From Chroococcidiopsis sp. CCMEE 29 (GTDB lineage Bacteria > Cyanobacteriota > Cyanobacteriia > Cyanobacteriales > Chroococcidiopsidaceae), in contig NZ_CP083761.1 in assembly GCF_023558375.1 (NCBI RefSeq), positions 4,419,001 to 4,483,000 of the forward strand: a stretch of DNA of 64,000 nucleotides, read 5' to 3'. Positions within the stretch are counted from its first letter, which is position 1. Each line of letters begins with the position of its first letter. Under the pieces are notes generated by a model. That model ran no database searches. It saw only the letters and a list, made by a program, of their open reading frames with translations, and had not been told where the DNA came from. Positions 35,311-47,928 of the stretch are shown one piece after another. Made by a program: the position numbers and the translations under genes.

Positions 35311-36306
35311 TTAAACAGGTAAATCATTTCGGGGGTTAAAAGTTTCAATTTGCCGCAATTTTTCGTAGAGTTCCCGTTCTGGAGAGCTGATGTTTTTAGG
35401 AACTACAATCTGAATTTCTACTATCTGATCGCCACGTTTGCCGTTAGCATCTGGATAGCCTTTATTCGCAAGGCGTAAGCGTTGACCTGGTCTGACTCCG
35501 GGTGGTAGATTCATTTTCACTAAACCATCCAGGGTCGGCACTTCAACTGGACCTCCTAACACTGCCTCACTTGGAGTAATTGGTAGCTGAACAGCAATAT
35601 CATTTCCTTTCAGCTTAAAGAAGGGATGTAAAGAAACGGTAATTTTTAGGTAGAGGTCGCCGCCACCGATGCCTTGGTCTCTAAGACGAATGGTTTGACC
35701 TGTAAACATGCCAGGAGGCATCTCAACTTCGAGCGATCGCCCATCTTCAGGCAAGCGAATCCGTTCCACTCCACCTATGTAAGCTTTTTCCAACGGCAGC
35801 GTTAATTTAGCTTCTATATCCCTACGGCTGGCGCGAGAACTAATTGTATATGCTGTTTTTGTAGTACCCGGACGAAACACATCGCGGCTAGTTGTAGCAG
35901 TCGAAGCTGTGCCATTTTTACTTTCTCTACGCCGTCCCAGCACTTGATCGACAAAACTATTGAAGTCGGCAAATGCTCCATAATCGACTTCTTCAGTGGC
36001 GACACGATTACTAGTAGCACGATTATCCCAGGTTTTAGTTCGCGGGGTCTGCTTGCTCCGAAAACCACGCTGATTCCAAAACTGGCTATATTGGTCGTAT
36101 TCCGCCCGTTTCGTTGGATCGGAAAGGACTTCGTATGCTTCACCAATATCCTTAAATTTTTCCTCTGCCTCTTTATTTCCCGGATTTAAATCCGGGTGAT
36201 ACTGCCTCGCTAATCGCCGAAAAACCCGTTTAATTTCCTCATTGGAAGCATCTCTAGGTACTTCTAGAATTTCGTAGTAGTTCCGAAAGTTCTGCAAATT
36301 CTGCAT
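35311..36306 (-). CDS. dnaJ: DnaJ/CbpA-type co-chaperone without zinc finger
   Basis: 331 residues: a J domain at 8-75 with HPD ([19 protein letters not shown]), a charged G/F-poor linker, and the two-lobed DnaJ C-terminal substrate domain ([44 protein letters not shown]). The four CxxCxGxG motifs are missing, making it type II. It lies 84 bases after dnaK and serves as its partner. The spacer between them consists of heptad repeats. Confidence 0.9.
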   Translation of the reverse strand: MQNLQNFRNYYEILEVPRDASNEEIKRVFRRLARQYHPDLNPGNKEAEEKFKDIGEAYEVLSDPTKRAEYDQYSQFWNQRGFRSKQTPRTKTWDNRATSNRVATEEVDYGAFADFNSFVDQVLGRRRESKNGTASTATTSRDVFRPGTTKTAYTISSRASRRDIEAKLTLPLEKAYIGGVERIRLPEDGRSLEVEMPPGMFTGQTIRLRDQGIGGGDLYLKITVSLHPFFKLKGNDIAVQLPITPSEAVLGGPVEVPTLDGLVKMNLPPGVRPGQRLRLANKGYPDANGKRGDQIVEIQIVVPKNISSPERELYEKLRQIETFNPRNDLPV

Positions 36307-36316
36307 ATTACAGTTA

Positions 36317-36386
36317 TCTATTTTGGATTTTGGATTTTGGATTTTGGATCTTAGACCAATCTAAAATCTAAAATCTAAAACCTAAA
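36317..36386. repeat. TTTTGGA / TCTAAAA heptad repeat between dnaK and dnaJ
   Basis: TTTTGGATTTTGGATTTTGG followed by AATCTAAAATCTAAAATCTA; the two arms are near-complementary and could form a long AT-rich hairpin. Similar heptads lie at 870, 11490 and 52290. Confidence 0.75.
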
Positions 36387-36390
36387 ATTG

Positions 36391-38433
36391 TTAAAGCCAA
36401 TTATCATCTTCATCGTCCCAGTTGTCTTGGTAGGTGGGACGCTTGCGGCTAGACCTCTCACCATAATACGGTTCGCGGGCTTCCCTGCCATACGGTTCGC
36501 GAGTTTCCCTACCGTAATACGGTTCGCGAGTTTCCTTGCCGTAATACGGTTCGCGCTCATCTTCTCCAGTGAAGACACGCCGGATCGAGCCAAACAAGTC
36601 ATCTTCATCGTCCTCAGTGTAGTATTCCCGGACTTCGCGTTTTAGCTCATAAAGTGCATCCTGCAGGTCAGCGTAGGCTTGGTCAATTCCCCGATCGTTG
36701 TCTTGCTCTAGACTTTGGCGCAGTTCTCGGTTCAAGGTTTCGATCCGCTGGCGGCGACTCCGAGCAAACTGCATCCCAAAATCCAGCGCTACGTCTTTGA
36801 GTTGTCGTTCCGCCTCCAAAATTAAAGACTCAGCACGAGTGCGCTTTTCCACCCGTTCTTTGCGTTCGCGGTCTAAGTCTGCATATTGCTCAGCTTCCCG
36901 AATTGCCTGATTGATTTCCGCCTCGCTAAGAGTGGAAGCGCCTTGAATTGTGATACTTTGCTCCCGACCCGTGGTTCTATCTAAAGCGGTTACCAGTAAA
37001 ATTCCATTAGCATCAACATCAAATGAAACCTGAATTTGGGGGATACCTCGTGGTGCTGGAGGAATGCCAGTCAGTTTAAACCGTCCTAAGGACTTGTTAT
37101 CCGCTGCCATCTCCCGTTCACCTTGGACGACATGGATTTCAACCACGGTTTGATTGTTTTCAGCCGTAGAAAATATATCTGAGCGGCGCACGGGAATTGT
37201 CGTGTTGCGGGGAATCAGTTTTTTCATCACTCCCCCGATGGTTTCCAATCCCACAGATAGGGGTGACACATCCAACAGCAGCACATCCTTGAGTTCTCCG
37301 GCAAGAATGCCTGCTTGGATTGCCGCACCTACAGCAACGACTTCATCGGGGTTGACGTTTTGATTGGGTTCTGTACCAATCATTGAGCGTACTATCTGTT
37401 GTACCATCGGCATCCGAGTAGCACCGCCCACTAGAATAACTTCATCGATATCTGTAGGTCTGAGATTGGCATCTACCATTGCTCGCTTGACTGGTGCCCG
37501 CAGGCGTCCGATTAAGTCAGTACACAGTCCTTCAAACTGGGACCGGGTGAGGCGGGTTTCTAAATGTTTGGGACCTTCAGCAGTGGCAGTAATGAAGGGT
37601 AAGTTGATATCAGTGACGGTGACACCGGAAAGTTCGATTTTAGCTTTTTCAGCCGCTTCCATTAGACGTTGTAAAGCTTGGCGATCACGCCTTAAATCTA
37701 CCTCTTCTGCCTCTAAAAATTGCTCTGCCAACCAGTCAACAATTTTCTTATCAAAGTCATTCCCACCAAGTTGGGTATCTCCACTCGTAGCTTTAACTTC
37801 AAATACGCCGTCGCCGACATCTAGAATGGACACATCAAATGTGCCACCGCCCAAGTCAAATACTAGGATGGTTTGACTCTCTTTGCGATCAAATCCATAA
37901 GCCAAAGAAGCAGCGGTTGGCTCATTCAGAATCCGCAATACCTCTAGCCCCGCAATCCGTCCTGCATCTCGTGTTGCTTGCCGCTGAGAGTCATTGAAAT
38001 AGGCTGGAACTGTTATTACTGCCCCGGTTATCGGTTCTCCCAGGTAGCGACTGGCATCGTCTGCCAATTTCTTCAGCACCATTGCTGAGATTTCTTCTGG
38101 GGCAAATTCCTTATTTAGACGCGGACTCTTGATTATGATGTTGCCAGATTCACCTTTGCGGATAGGGTAGGTAACGCGCTTTGCTTCCGAGCTGAGTTCA
38201 GCATAGTTGCGACCAATGAACCGCTTGATCGCGTAGAAGGTGTTTTGCGGGTTGAGAACGATTTGCCGCCGCGCCATTTGTCCAACTACGCGCTCTCCTT
38301 CTTTGCTGAAGCCTACTACAGATGGAGTAGTCCGCATGCCTTCTGCATTGGCAATCACTACAGGCTTGCCGCCCTCCATGACAGCTACTACTGAGTTAGT
38401 TGTACCCAGGTCTATGCCGACTACTTTTCCCAT
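36391..38433 (-). CDS. dnaK: Hsp70 chaperone DnaK with repeat tail
   Basis: 680 residues. The ATPase domain has [41 protein letters not shown] and VGGATRMP; the linker [19 protein letters not shown] and the substrate domain follow. The C-terminus is not the usual EEVKD-like end: after [17 protein letters not shown] it has four tandem copies of about nine residues ([34 protein letters not shown]) and ends DDEDDNWL. This places it with the additional cyanobacterial DnaK1/DnaK3-type paralogues. dnaJ follows on the same strand. Confidence 0.93.
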   Translation of the reverse strand: MGKVVGIDLGTTNSVVAVMEGGKPVVIANAEGMRTTPSVVGFSKEGERVVGQMARRQIVLNPQNTFYAIKRFIGRNYAELSSEAKRVTYPIRKGESGNIIIKSPRLNKEFAPEEISAMVLKKLADDASRYLGEPITGAVITVPAYFNDSQRQATRDAGRIAGLEVLRILNEPTAASLAYGFDRKESQTILVFDLGGGTFDVSILDVGDGVFEVKATSGDTQLGGNDFDKKIVDWLAEQFLEAEEVDLRRDRQALQRLMEAAEKAKIELSGVTVTDINLPFITATAEGPKHLETRLTRSQFEGLCTDLIGRLRAPVKRAMVDANLRPTDIDEVILVGGATRMPMVQQIVRSMIGTEPNQNVNPDEVVAVGAAIQAGILAGELKDVLLLDVSPLSVGLETIGGVMKKLIPRNTTIPVRRSDIFSTAENNQTVVEIHVVQGEREMAADNKSLGRFKLTGIPPAPRGIPQIQVSFDVDANGILLVTALDRTTGREQSITIQGASTLSEAEINQAIREAEQYADLDRERKERVEKRTRAESLILEAERQLKDVALDFGMQFARSRRQRIETLNRELRQSLEQDNDRGIDQAYADLQDALYELKREVREYYTEDDEDDLFGSIRRVFTGEDEREPYYGKETREPYYGRETREPYGREAREPYYGERSSRKRPTYQDNWDDEDDNWL

Positions 38434-41091
<2,658 letters not shown>

Positions 41092-41092
41092 C

Positions 41093-41125
41093 TAGGGGTT
41101 AGGGGTTAGGGGTTAGGGGTTAGAG
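41093..41125. repeat. TAGGGGT heptad repeat after crtB
   Basis: Four and a half tandem units of GGGTTAG type. The same family as at 6175 and, in reverse, 13548. Confidence 0.75.
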
Positions 41126-41191
41126 CGAATTCCCTACTCCCCTGATTGCATATTATTTCCAAGATCTGCTACCATGAAATTTCATCTTCCT

Positions 41192-41283
41192 GGAGAGGTG
41201 GCTGAGTGGTCGAAAGCGGCAGATTGCTAATCTGTTGTACGGATCGAAAGGCCGTACCGAGGGTTCGAATCCCTCCCTCTCCG
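41192..41283 (+). tRNA. tRNA-Ser (anticodon GCT)
   Basis: A 92-base class II tRNA: acceptor GGAGAGG/CCTCTCC with discriminator G, anticodon stem CAGAT-TGCTAAT-CTGTT region with anticodon GCT, a long variable arm (TACGGATCGAAAGGCCGTA), and T-arm GGGTTCGAATCCC. CCA is not encoded. The whole structure is standard for serine AGC/AGU codons. Confidence 0.95.
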
Positions 41284-41404
41284 TTTTAGAGTTAAAACTT
41301 TAATAAGGCACTACTTGTCATCTATCTTAAGATCGAGTTCATTCCGTAAGTGTGTGAGAATGATTTGATTCTTCATTCATAGATGAGTAGTTGTATATAT
41401 CCCT

Positions 41405-42745
41405 ATGAACAAACTCAATCGGGCGATCGCCAAGCGTGGGTCGAGTGCAGTTGCTCTGGCTTTTGCTACCTTATCAATCGGCTTTCTAGCTGCAGCTTGT
41501 CAAAACACTACTACTAGCACTAATACAGGAGAAGCAAATAACGCCACCTCAGTTAGCTCAGCCTCTCAAACTACTAATACCAAGGGGCTTAAGATTGGTA
41601 CACTACTACCGACAACTGGTGACTTGGCTACCATTGGGCAGCAAATGGTTAGTGCTGTTCCCCTTCTGGTCGAAACCGTTAATGCTTGCGGCGGTGTGAA
41701 TGGGTCACCTGTAACCTTGATTGCCCAGGACGACCAAACCGATCCGAGAGCAGGTGCTGCTGCCATGACTAAGTTGACGGAAGTTGATCGTGTTGCCGGT
41801 GTCGTTGGCTCTTTTGCTAGCAGCGTCTCTAGTGCCGCTGTTCCGATCGCTGCCCGGAATAGAGTCATGCTGGTTTCCCCTGGTAGCACCAGCCCCGTTT
41901 TTACTGAACGGGCGAAAAGAGGCGAATTTAAAGGCTATTGGGCGCGTACCGCTCCCCCTGATACCTACCAAGCCCAAGCGTTAGCTCAACTAGCAAACGA
42001 AAGAGGCTTCAAGCGAGTTTCTACTGTAGTCATCAACAACGACTACGGTGTCGGTTTTGAAAAAGCATTTGTGCAAGCCTTCAAAACCTTGGGGGGAACT
42101 GTAGTTAATGAAGCTAATCCTACCCGTTACGATCCCAAAGCCACTACGTTTGAAACTGAAGCTGCCGCTGCCTTTGCCGGTAATCCAGAAGCAGTGGTTG
42201 CAGTTCTTTACGAAGAAACAGGTAGTCTACTGCTGAAGTCAGCATATCAACAAGGTCTGACGCAGGGAGTGCAGATTATGCTAACAGACGGTGTAAAGTC
42301 AGCTGATTTCCCGGCAAAAGTAGGCAGAGTCAGTGACGGCAAATTCATTGTTACTGGGGTGATCGGCACGGTACCTGGTGCAGATGGTAAGGCTTTAAAG
42401 AGTCTGAATCAGCTCTGGCAATCTAAAAATAATCGTTTACCAGGAGAATATGCACCCCAAGCTTGGGATGCTGCGGCGCTTTTGACATTGGCAGCACAAG
42501 CCGCTAAGTCCAACACTGGTGAAGGGATTCAGAGTAAAATCCGTGACGTTGCTAATTCCCCTGGCACGGAGGTCTCCGATGTTTGCAAGGGCTTAGAGTT
42601 ACTGCGTCAAGGTCAAGACATTAACTATCAAGGAGCCAGTGGCAATGTAGATATCGATCAAAATGGCGATGTAGTTGGGGTTTACGATGTCTGGACAGTT
42701 GCAGATGATGGAAAACTTGCTGTGACTGGGCAAGTTAGTCCGTAG
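41405..42745 (+). CDS. Branched-chain/neutral amino acid ABC-transporter binding protein
   Basis: Type I periplasmic binding protein (LivK/NatB class), 446 aa. A signal with lipobox (LSIGFLAAAC) is followed by a Thr/Ser/Asn-rich linker, then GLKIGTLLPTTGDLATIGQQM, the usual start of the ligand domain, and VVGSFASSVSSAAVPIAARNRVMLVSPGST around the ligand site. Cyanobacterial members (NatB) feed neutral amino acid transporters. No permease genes lie near. The ATG follows a relaxed AT-rich leader. Confidence 0.85.
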   Translation: MNKLNRAIAKRGSSAVALAFATLSIGFLAAACQNTTTSTNTGEANNATSVSSASQTTNTKGLKIGTLLPTTGDLATIGQQMVSAVPLLVETVNACGGVNGSPVTLIAQDDQTDPRAGAAAMTKLTEVDRVAGVVGSFASSVSSAAVPIAARNRVMLVSPGSTSPVFTERAKRGEFKGYWARTAPPDTYQAQALAQLANERGFKRVSTVVINNDYGVGFEKAFVQAFKTLGGTVVNEANPTRYDPKATTFETEAAAAFAGNPEAVVAVLYEETGSLLLKSAYQQGLTQGVQIMLTDGVKSADFPAKVGRVSDGKFIVTGVIGTVPGADGKALKSLNQLWQSKNNRLPGEYAPQAWDAAALLTLAAQAAKSNTGEGIQSKIRDVANSPGTEVSDVCKGLELLRQGQDINYQGASGNVDIDQNGDVVGVYDVWTVADDGKLAVTGQVSP

Positions 42746-42763
42746 TAGCCTCTAACAGCCGAG

Positions 42764-42797
42764 AGGCAAAAGGAGAGATTAACTCATCCTTTTGCCT
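42764..42797. terminator. Shared terminator-like hairpin between convergent genes
   Basis: AGGCAAAAGGA (42764-42774) and TCCTTTTGCCT (42787-42797) pair perfectly over 11 bases with a 12-base loop. It sits between two convergent stops, so it may end both transcripts. A T-run is missing on either side, so function as an intrinsic terminator is inferred. Confidence 0.6.
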
Positions 42798-42811
42798 TCA
42801 GACTTGTATCT

Positions 42812-44488
42812 CTAGAATCCAGGGAAGTTGTAACCAACTCCTACCCAAATACCTACATCTGTGTCATCCCTAAAGTTCGCATTCACAGCAGCTGTAGCTG
42901 TAAATTGAGAAGTTAGAGGCACATCTACACCAGCAGTGAGTAGTAACCCAACGTCAGAGCCATCGTCATCATCACCACCGTTATCGTCGTCTTCATCGCC
43001 GCCAGTGGCAATGCCAACGCCAGCTCCCACATAGGGCGCTATAGAGAACGTTTGTTCCAAGGTTTCTGCTGTCCGGAAGGAAAAGTCGTAGGTGATGGGA
43101 ACGAGGACAGTGGTATTGTCCCCAACCACTACCGCTGGCCGCACTGAGAAGGATCTTAACAACCCAATTTTGCTGAAGACCGCAAAGTTAGTGCCGTCGC
43201 CTAAATCTGAGGCACCACTTAGACCAAAGTTGGCACCAACCCCGATATAGCTGGAGCCTCCACGGGTAGCTCGACCTGGCTCAACATCAAGAGTTTCAGG
43301 CGGGGTGGTTTCTTCAGGAGTAGGTTCAGGAGTAGTGGGAGGAACTTGGGTAACCTGAGGGGGAGGACCCACAATGTAGCCAGCCGCCGCCACTGTGGCA
43401 GGAAGAGGTTGTACCTGTCCCAACCGGACTAAGGCTTGATACAAATGTGCTACTGCTTCCGCACGGGTCAGAGGGACTTGCGGATTGAGCGTTCTTACAT
43501 CTGGATAGTTAACGACAAGATTAGCTTCCGTTGCGGCTGCTACCTGATTAAAGGCATAGCTTGGAACCTGCCCAGCATCTGCGTAGTAGTTAGTGAGGAT
43601 CTGCCCTGGATCGCCACTAGCAGTTAAACCCAAACCATTTGCTAGAGCAGTAATTGCCTGCACTTTGGGGATTTCCTGATTTGGCATAAACGTATTATCG
43701 GGATAACCTGCCATAAATCCGGCTTCGTAGGCTGCTCTAATTGCAGGAGCCGCCCAGTAGTTAGCCGGAACATCTGTAAATCCCTCTGGGCTCAACTGCT
43801 GCACTGGAGATGGGTTCAAAGCTCTTTGGATCATGGCGGCAAACTCAGCCCGGGTCACAGGTTGTTCCGGTCTAAAGGCACCATCAGGAAAGCCAGCGAT
43901 CGCGTTTCTGGCAGCTAGGGCTTGAATAAAGGGTTCTGCCCAGTAATCAGCACTAACGTCAATAAAGTTAACTGCTGGAGCAGCTGGGGCAGTTTGCTCT
44001 GGAGCGGTTGGAGTTGGAGCCGTCTCAAGACCAGGACTTGTGGGAGTCGTTGGAGTTGGAGCCGTCTCAAGACCGGGACTTGTGGGAGTCGTTGGAGTTG
44101 GAGCCGTCTCAAGACCAGGACTTGTGGGAGTCGTTGGAGTTGGAGCCGTCTCAAGACCAGGACTTGTGGGAGTCGTTGGAGTTGGAGCCGTCTCAAGACC
44201 AGGACTGGGCTGATTATTGCTATCGACTTGAGCCATCCTGGGAGCAGCCATGTTCGCAGATTGCTTTGCCGATCGAGGAGTTGAAGACTCCACGTTTGTG
44301 AGATAACTAGCTGAAGTTGCTGTTGTCCCCGGAATTGCTGGTCTTGCGTTACCTGGAGAAGCTTTAGCTGACCCCTCCATACTATCTGTGTCAATAATTT
44401 GTGCTTGAGCAGACAATCCATTACTAACCACGGCTAGCATAGTGCAACTTAGTAATACAGAAAGCCGCCGGGTAAAAATCATGTTCAT
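42812..44488 (-). CDS. SLH-domain outer-membrane beta-barrel protein with Pro/Thr repeats
   Basis: 558 residues. Signal peptide (cut after SAQA), a region with five 14-residue repeats (PGLETAPTPTTPTS), three SLH motifs (FIDVSADYWAEPFIQALAARN...; FTDVPANYWAAPAIRAAYEAG...; NYYADAGQVPSYAFNQVAAAT...), a second Pro/Glu-rich hinge, and a C-terminal domain of alternating strands ending VGVGYNFPGF, whose final Phe is typical for barrel insertion. SLH motifs in cyanobacteria bind peptidoglycan. ATG 44488 has AGGAG five bases upstream. It resembles the next minus-strand gene over the C-terminal domain. Confidence 0.85.
   Translation of the reverse strand: MNMIFTRRLSVLLSCTMLAVVSNGLSAQAQIIDTDSMEGSAKASPGNARPAIPGTTATSASYLTNVESSTPRSAKQSANMAAPRMAQVDSNNQPSPGLETAPTPTTPTSPGLETAPTPTTPTSPGLETAPTPTTPTSPGLETAPTPTTPTSPGLETAPTPTAPEQTAPAAPAVNFIDVSADYWAEPFIQALAARNAIAGFPDGAFRPEQPVTRAEFAAMIQRALNPSPVQQLSPEGFTDVPANYWAAPAIRAAYEAGFMAGYPDNTFMPNQEIPKVQAITALANGLGLTASGDPGQILTNYYADAGQVPSYAFNQVAAATEANLVVNYPDVRTLNPQVPLTRAEAVAHLYQALVRLGQVQPLPATVAAAGYIVGPPPQVTQVPPTTPEPTPEETTPPETLDVEPGRATRGGSSYIGVGANFGLSGASDLGDGTNFAVFSKIGLLRSFSVRPAVVVGDNTTVLVPITYDFSFRTAETLEQTFSIAPYVGAGVGIATGGDEDDDNGGDDDDGSDVGLLLTAGVDVPLTSQFTATAAVNANFRDDTDVGIWVGVGYNFPGF
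44005..44213. repeat. 42-bp minisatellite within the SLH gene
   Basis: Five nearly identical 42-bp units (GTTGGAGCCGTCTCAAGACC plus 22 more bases) encode the PGLETAPTPTTPTS repeat. Copies differ by single bases, which points to recent copy-number change. Confidence 0.85.
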
Positions 44489-44494
44489 AGTCAC

Positions 44495-44942
44495 TCCTCA
44501 GTGTTAAGCCACTTTGTTTAGAACAGTAGCGCTATCAATAATTTTGCGTCAACTAAATATTGCTAATAAATGCAAAGTATGCTGATTTAGTAACTTAACA
44601 GCAAAGCCTCGCCTCATACTCGACCTGTTTGTCTGCTCTCAGACCCTTCGGGAAAGGTGTTGCTGAATGGCATAATAATTCAAGCAAGGAGGAACCCAAT
44701 CGCATACTTTCTAGCTGTCGTTTCCTTCGCTTGCAACCGTTCTTGCTAACTTGAGTGGACTGACATCTAGGATATTTCTATCCCCTTTTGGGCAATTTCA
44801 TATTATACATTTGGTTTAGGTCAGTCCGTTAGCAAGAGCTCCTTGTTAGCAGAATTACCCAATTCAGCTCTAAATTTATACTGCCCTACCCGATGGCAAC
44901 CTCTGTAGGAGGCTGAGAACGGGAAGACCTTCGCTCTACACC
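44495..44942. other. Spacer between the two barrel genes
   Basis: This holds the SLH-gene promoter region on its left. No ORF of note is seen on either strand. No gene, RNA or regulatory site recognised. Confidence 0.4.
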
Positions 44943-45593
44943 CTAAAAGCCAGCAAAATTGTAGCCGATTCCTACTAATATCCCTACATCAGTGTCGTCT
45001 ACAAAGCTCAAATTCAAAGCAGCCGTTGCCGTAAATTGAGGATTTAGAGGAACATCTACACCACCAGTCAGTAGTACACCAGCGGTACTGTCGTCACCTG
45101 TTGAAATTGCTACCCCGGCTCCGGCGTAGGGGGCTACGGACAAGACTTCTTGGAAAGGCTCTGCTTGCTGAATGTTAAAGTCGTAAGTAATGGGAACGAG
45201 AATCATGGGATCGTCTGCAATGATAACTGATGGTCGCAGTGATAGGACGTTGGTAAACCCAATTTTACTGATGACCATAAAGTTACCGTCACCTAATGCC
45301 GTGTTACCACCTATACCAATGTTACCAGCCACCCCGATATAGCTGGACCCCCCCCGAGTAGCTTGACCTGGGTCAAGATCGCCTGGAACTTGAGCAATCG
45401 GAGCACCTGTTTCTGAAGCAGGTTCTGCTAGTTGAGGAGTTAAAGCTTCTGCTTGTGTGAGAGCAGCTGCTGAGGTTGCTGCTGTACCCGGAGTTGGTGC
45501 TGGTATCGTTCCTGCTTGAGCAGACATTCCAGTTCCTGCCACTGCGATCGCAGTGGCACTCAGGAACAAGGAAAGCCGTGGGTTAAATATCAT
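44943..45593 (-). CDS. Outer-membrane beta-barrel protein, paralogue of the SLH protein's C-terminus
   Basis: 216 residues from ATG 45593: signal peptide (MIFNPRLSLFLSATAIAVAGTGMSAQA), short Pro/Ala/Thr linker, then a barrel domain with GQATRGGSSYIGVAGNIGIGG and the end VGILVGIGYNFAGF. The same order, and even the leader AGGAGTGA before the start, is found in the upstream SLH gene, so the two arose by duplication, with loss or gain of the SLH part. A longer frame to 45668 exists but would precede the signal peptide. Confidence 0.8.
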   Translation of the reverse strand: MIFNPRLSLFLSATAIAVAGTGMSAQAGTIPAPTPGTAATSAAALTQAEALTPQLAEPASETGAPIAQVPGDLDPGQATRGGSSYIGVAGNIGIGGNTALGDGNFMVISKIGFTNVLSLRPSVIIADDPMILVPITYDFNIQQAEPFQEVLSVAPYAGAGVAISTGDDSTAGVLLTGGVDVPLNPQFTATAALNLSFVDDTDVGILVGIGYNFAGF

Positions 45594-45819
45594 GTTTGTA
45601 TTCACTCCTGAAGCAATTTTGTTTCGATAAATCGCGCAATTTGCGTTTTTTTGGTCAAGTTTCGTCAATATTCAATATTTAACACGGCAAATCAATTCCT
45701 AAATCAGCAATTTGACAGATGTTCCCGCTTGTGTATATACCTACAGGCAGAGAAATTCCTCGTTTAGCAGCCAGTTGCGCGCCTTGAAGAGGACGCGGGG
45801 ATGGGGAGACGCGGGGACG

Positions 45820-45886
45820 CGGAGACATTACAGATGGAGAAACTGATCTGCACCTGCGATCGAGCCACTGTAAAGACAAGCTTTTA
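45820..45886. repeat. Dispersed hairpin repeat, copy 2 (inverted)
   Basis: Reverse-oriented copy of 14331-14400: ATTACAGATGGAGA pairs poorly here because the other arm has changed (CTGATCTGCACCTG). The flanking AGCCACTGTAAAGACAAGCTT also matches. Confidence 0.65.
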
Positions 45887-45970
45887 GTGGGGGATTGTGA
45901 CCTTTGGATGCCCTGCATCCAGACGCGGTTTGGGAACACTTTACGCTCCGTGGGGACACGTCCCCGCGTC

Positions 45971-46098
45971 ATATCAAATCCGGTTGATTGCCCATGATTT
46001 GGCAGCCCTCACCCCGCCTCCGGCACCCCTCTCCCAAGCTTGGGAGAGGGGCAAGGGGTGAGGGCGAGATTTTACAGTCATTTAAGCGGATTTGATAT
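45971..46098. mobile_element. MITE-like element with long hairpin (128 bp)
   Basis: Perfect 12-base terminal inverted repeats ATATCAAATCCG / CGGATTTGATAT. Inside, GCCCTCACCCC pairs with GGGGTGAGGGC around a second palindrome, CCCCTCTCCCAAGCTTGGGAGAGGGG in two arms of 11. There is no coding capacity. The ends resemble those of the IS630-type element at 25733 (TACCAAATCCG), which could mobilise it. The rest of 45594-46140 shows no gene. Confidence 0.75.
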
Positions 46099-46140
46099 CA
46101 TTTCTTTTCAGACCAGAAGAAATTGATGCATCGTGGCTAT

Positions 46141-47559
46141 TTAGTAGACTAATTCGGCTTGCTGATGCGATTCTTCTACCTGCTCAGGCAACCCGAGGAT
46201 TGATTTATAAAGTTTCACGTACTCCTGAGCAGATTTCTCCCAACTGAAGTCCTGACTCATACCCCGTTGCTGGAGAACTTGCCAATCTTGCTTATAGTGG
46301 AAGCCCTCCCAAGCACGCACCATACAAGTATAGAGGTCAAGCGGCTCATAGCGGTCGAAGCAGTAACCTGTACCTGTATGATTGATTGGGTCATGGTGAG
46401 AAACAGTATCAACTAAACCGCCTGTACGTCGAACAATCGGTACGGAACCATAGCGTAGAGCCAGCATTTGGCTAATACCACAAGGCTCAAAACGGCTAGG
46501 CATGAGGAAAGCATCGCTACCAGCATAGATCCGTCGGGCTAAAGCGTCGTTATAAAGCAAATAGCTTGCCATCCGACCAGGATAGCGGGATGCCATCTGC
46601 CACATTTGACCTTCATAGTAGCGATCGCCCGTCCCCAGCAGCACAAACTGAGCATCGGTATAAGCCATAAAGCGATCCAGCATCTGCAATACTAGGTCGA
46701 TGCCTTTTTGCTCCACCAGCCTAGTTACCATACCAATCAAAAAGGCACTGGAGTTGACTTCTAAACCAACTTCTTCTTGCAAGGCAATTTTGTTTGACTT
46801 GCGTTGTTCCAGAGTATCAGCAGTGAAGGTTTGAGCAATATATTTATCATCAGCGGGGTTATAAACCTCTGTATCGATACCGTTGATAATCCCGGATAAC
46901 TTACCACTGATGAAAGACAACAAGCCTTCTAGAGTTTCACCATAAGCCGCTGTCTGGATCTGCTGAGCATAGGTAGGAGAAACTGTGGTAACTCGATCGG
47001 CAAACTGCACGGCGGCTGCCATTGTGTTATGTCCCTGCATATACCAAGGACACCAGGTAATCCTCTCTAAGTACCACCGCCACGGACCTTGATAAGCGAG
47101 GTTATGAATAGTAAATACAGTAGTGATATCCGGGGATTGGTGCATCCACACTGGAATCATGCCCGTGTGCCAATCATGGCAGTGGATAATTTCTGGCTTC
47201 CAGTGATTCCAGACAAACTCAGCTGCACCATTAGCAAACAAGGTGAACCGCCAGTCTTCATCTTCCCCGGAATAAATTCGACGGGGCAAGAAAGCAGGAT
47301 GACCAAATAAATACAAGGGGACATCAGAACCTGGCAGAACGGTTTCAAAGACTGCGAATGACTGGAACATAGCATTACCGTGCCAGATGGGGTCCTTGGG
47401 AATCTCCATTTTGTCCGGCAGGAAGCCGTAGTAAGGCATGAAGATCCGCACATCATGCCCCATTGCTCTTAGCACTTTGGGCAAGGCACCAACTACATCT
47501 CCCATGCCTCCGACTTTAGCAACTGGCGCTGCTTCCGCTGCAACAAACAGAATTCGCAT
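46141..47559 (-). CDS. glgA: Glycogen synthase (ADP-glucose)
   Basis: GT5 enzyme extending alpha-1,4-glucan from ADP-glucose. [30 protein letters not shown] carries the KVGGMGD substrate loop; [25 protein letters not shown] and the C-terminal [33 protein letters not shown] (with the catalytic Glu) are all present. 472 residues, normal. Cyanobacteria often have two GlgA forms; this one alone does not decide which. ATG start, with a long spacer upstream. Confidence 0.95.
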   Translation of the reverse strand: MRILFVAAEAAPVAKVGGMGDVVGALPKVLRAMGHDVRIFMPYYGFLPDKMEIPKDPIWHGNAMFQSFAVFETVLPGSDVPLYLFGHPAFLPRRIYSGEDEDWRFTLFANGAAEFVWNHWKPEIIHCHDWHTGMIPVWMHQSPDITTVFTIHNLAYQGPWRWYLERITWCPWYMQGHNTMAAAVQFADRVTTVSPTYAQQIQTAAYGETLEGLLSFISGKLSGIINGIDTEVYNPADDKYIAQTFTADTLEQRKSNKIALQEEVGLEVNSSAFLIGMVTRLVEQKGIDLVLQMLDRFMAYTDAQFVLLGTGDRYYEGQMWQMASRYPGRMASYLLYNDALARRIYAGSDAFLMPSRFEPCGISQMLALRYGSVPIVRRTGGLVDTVSHHDPINHTGTGYCFDRYEPLDLYTCMVRAWEGFHYKQDWQVLQQRGMSQDFSWEKSAQEYVKLYKSILGLPEQVEESHQQAELVY

Positions 47560-47928
47560 TTTAACCTTTTAGTCCCCTAAAGTTTGTAGTTATTTGAAGT
47601 AAGTCCCCATCATGATAACGGGCAAACGTGCTGCTGACACCACATTAAGCTGTTAAACATCTAATTTGCCTGTTAGGGCAAGCAGGGGAGGCAGGGGAAC
47701 TCGGGGTCCCCACGGAGTGGGGATTAGGGGCAGCAGGGCAAGCAGGGGGAGAAGAATTAATAGCTCCAGTTCAACAATATACAAGTTAAATATGCAATAG
47801 CTTAATGCCATTCGTAGGCATAAATGCTACTTTTACCAGACCACCAGCAGTTTTTGCAAGAGCCGTTTTTTGTTTGTACTCATTCTCCTGTTGAGAGGCG
47901 CGTCTGACACGCCTACAAAGATGCTCAC
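47560..47928. other. glgA upstream spacer with G-rich repeat copy
   Basis: 47676-47752 is G-rich repeat; the part at 47691-47738 closely matches 4411-4462, including the inverted repeat around CTCGGGGTCCCCACGGAGTG. No gene. Confidence 0.6.

Noticed and set aside
41093-41125. Tandem GGGTTAG units as a possible CRISPR array or telomere-like end
   Set aside because: Units are 7 bases without spacers and occur in many gaps; they are the usual cyanobacterial heptad repeats.
43922-44301. Long plus-strand frames with WSRLKTRTCGSR or LELEPSQDQDLWES repeats
   Set aside because: They are the antisense reading of the 42-bp repeat in the SLH gene; the minus-strand frame has signal peptide, SLH motifs and barrel.
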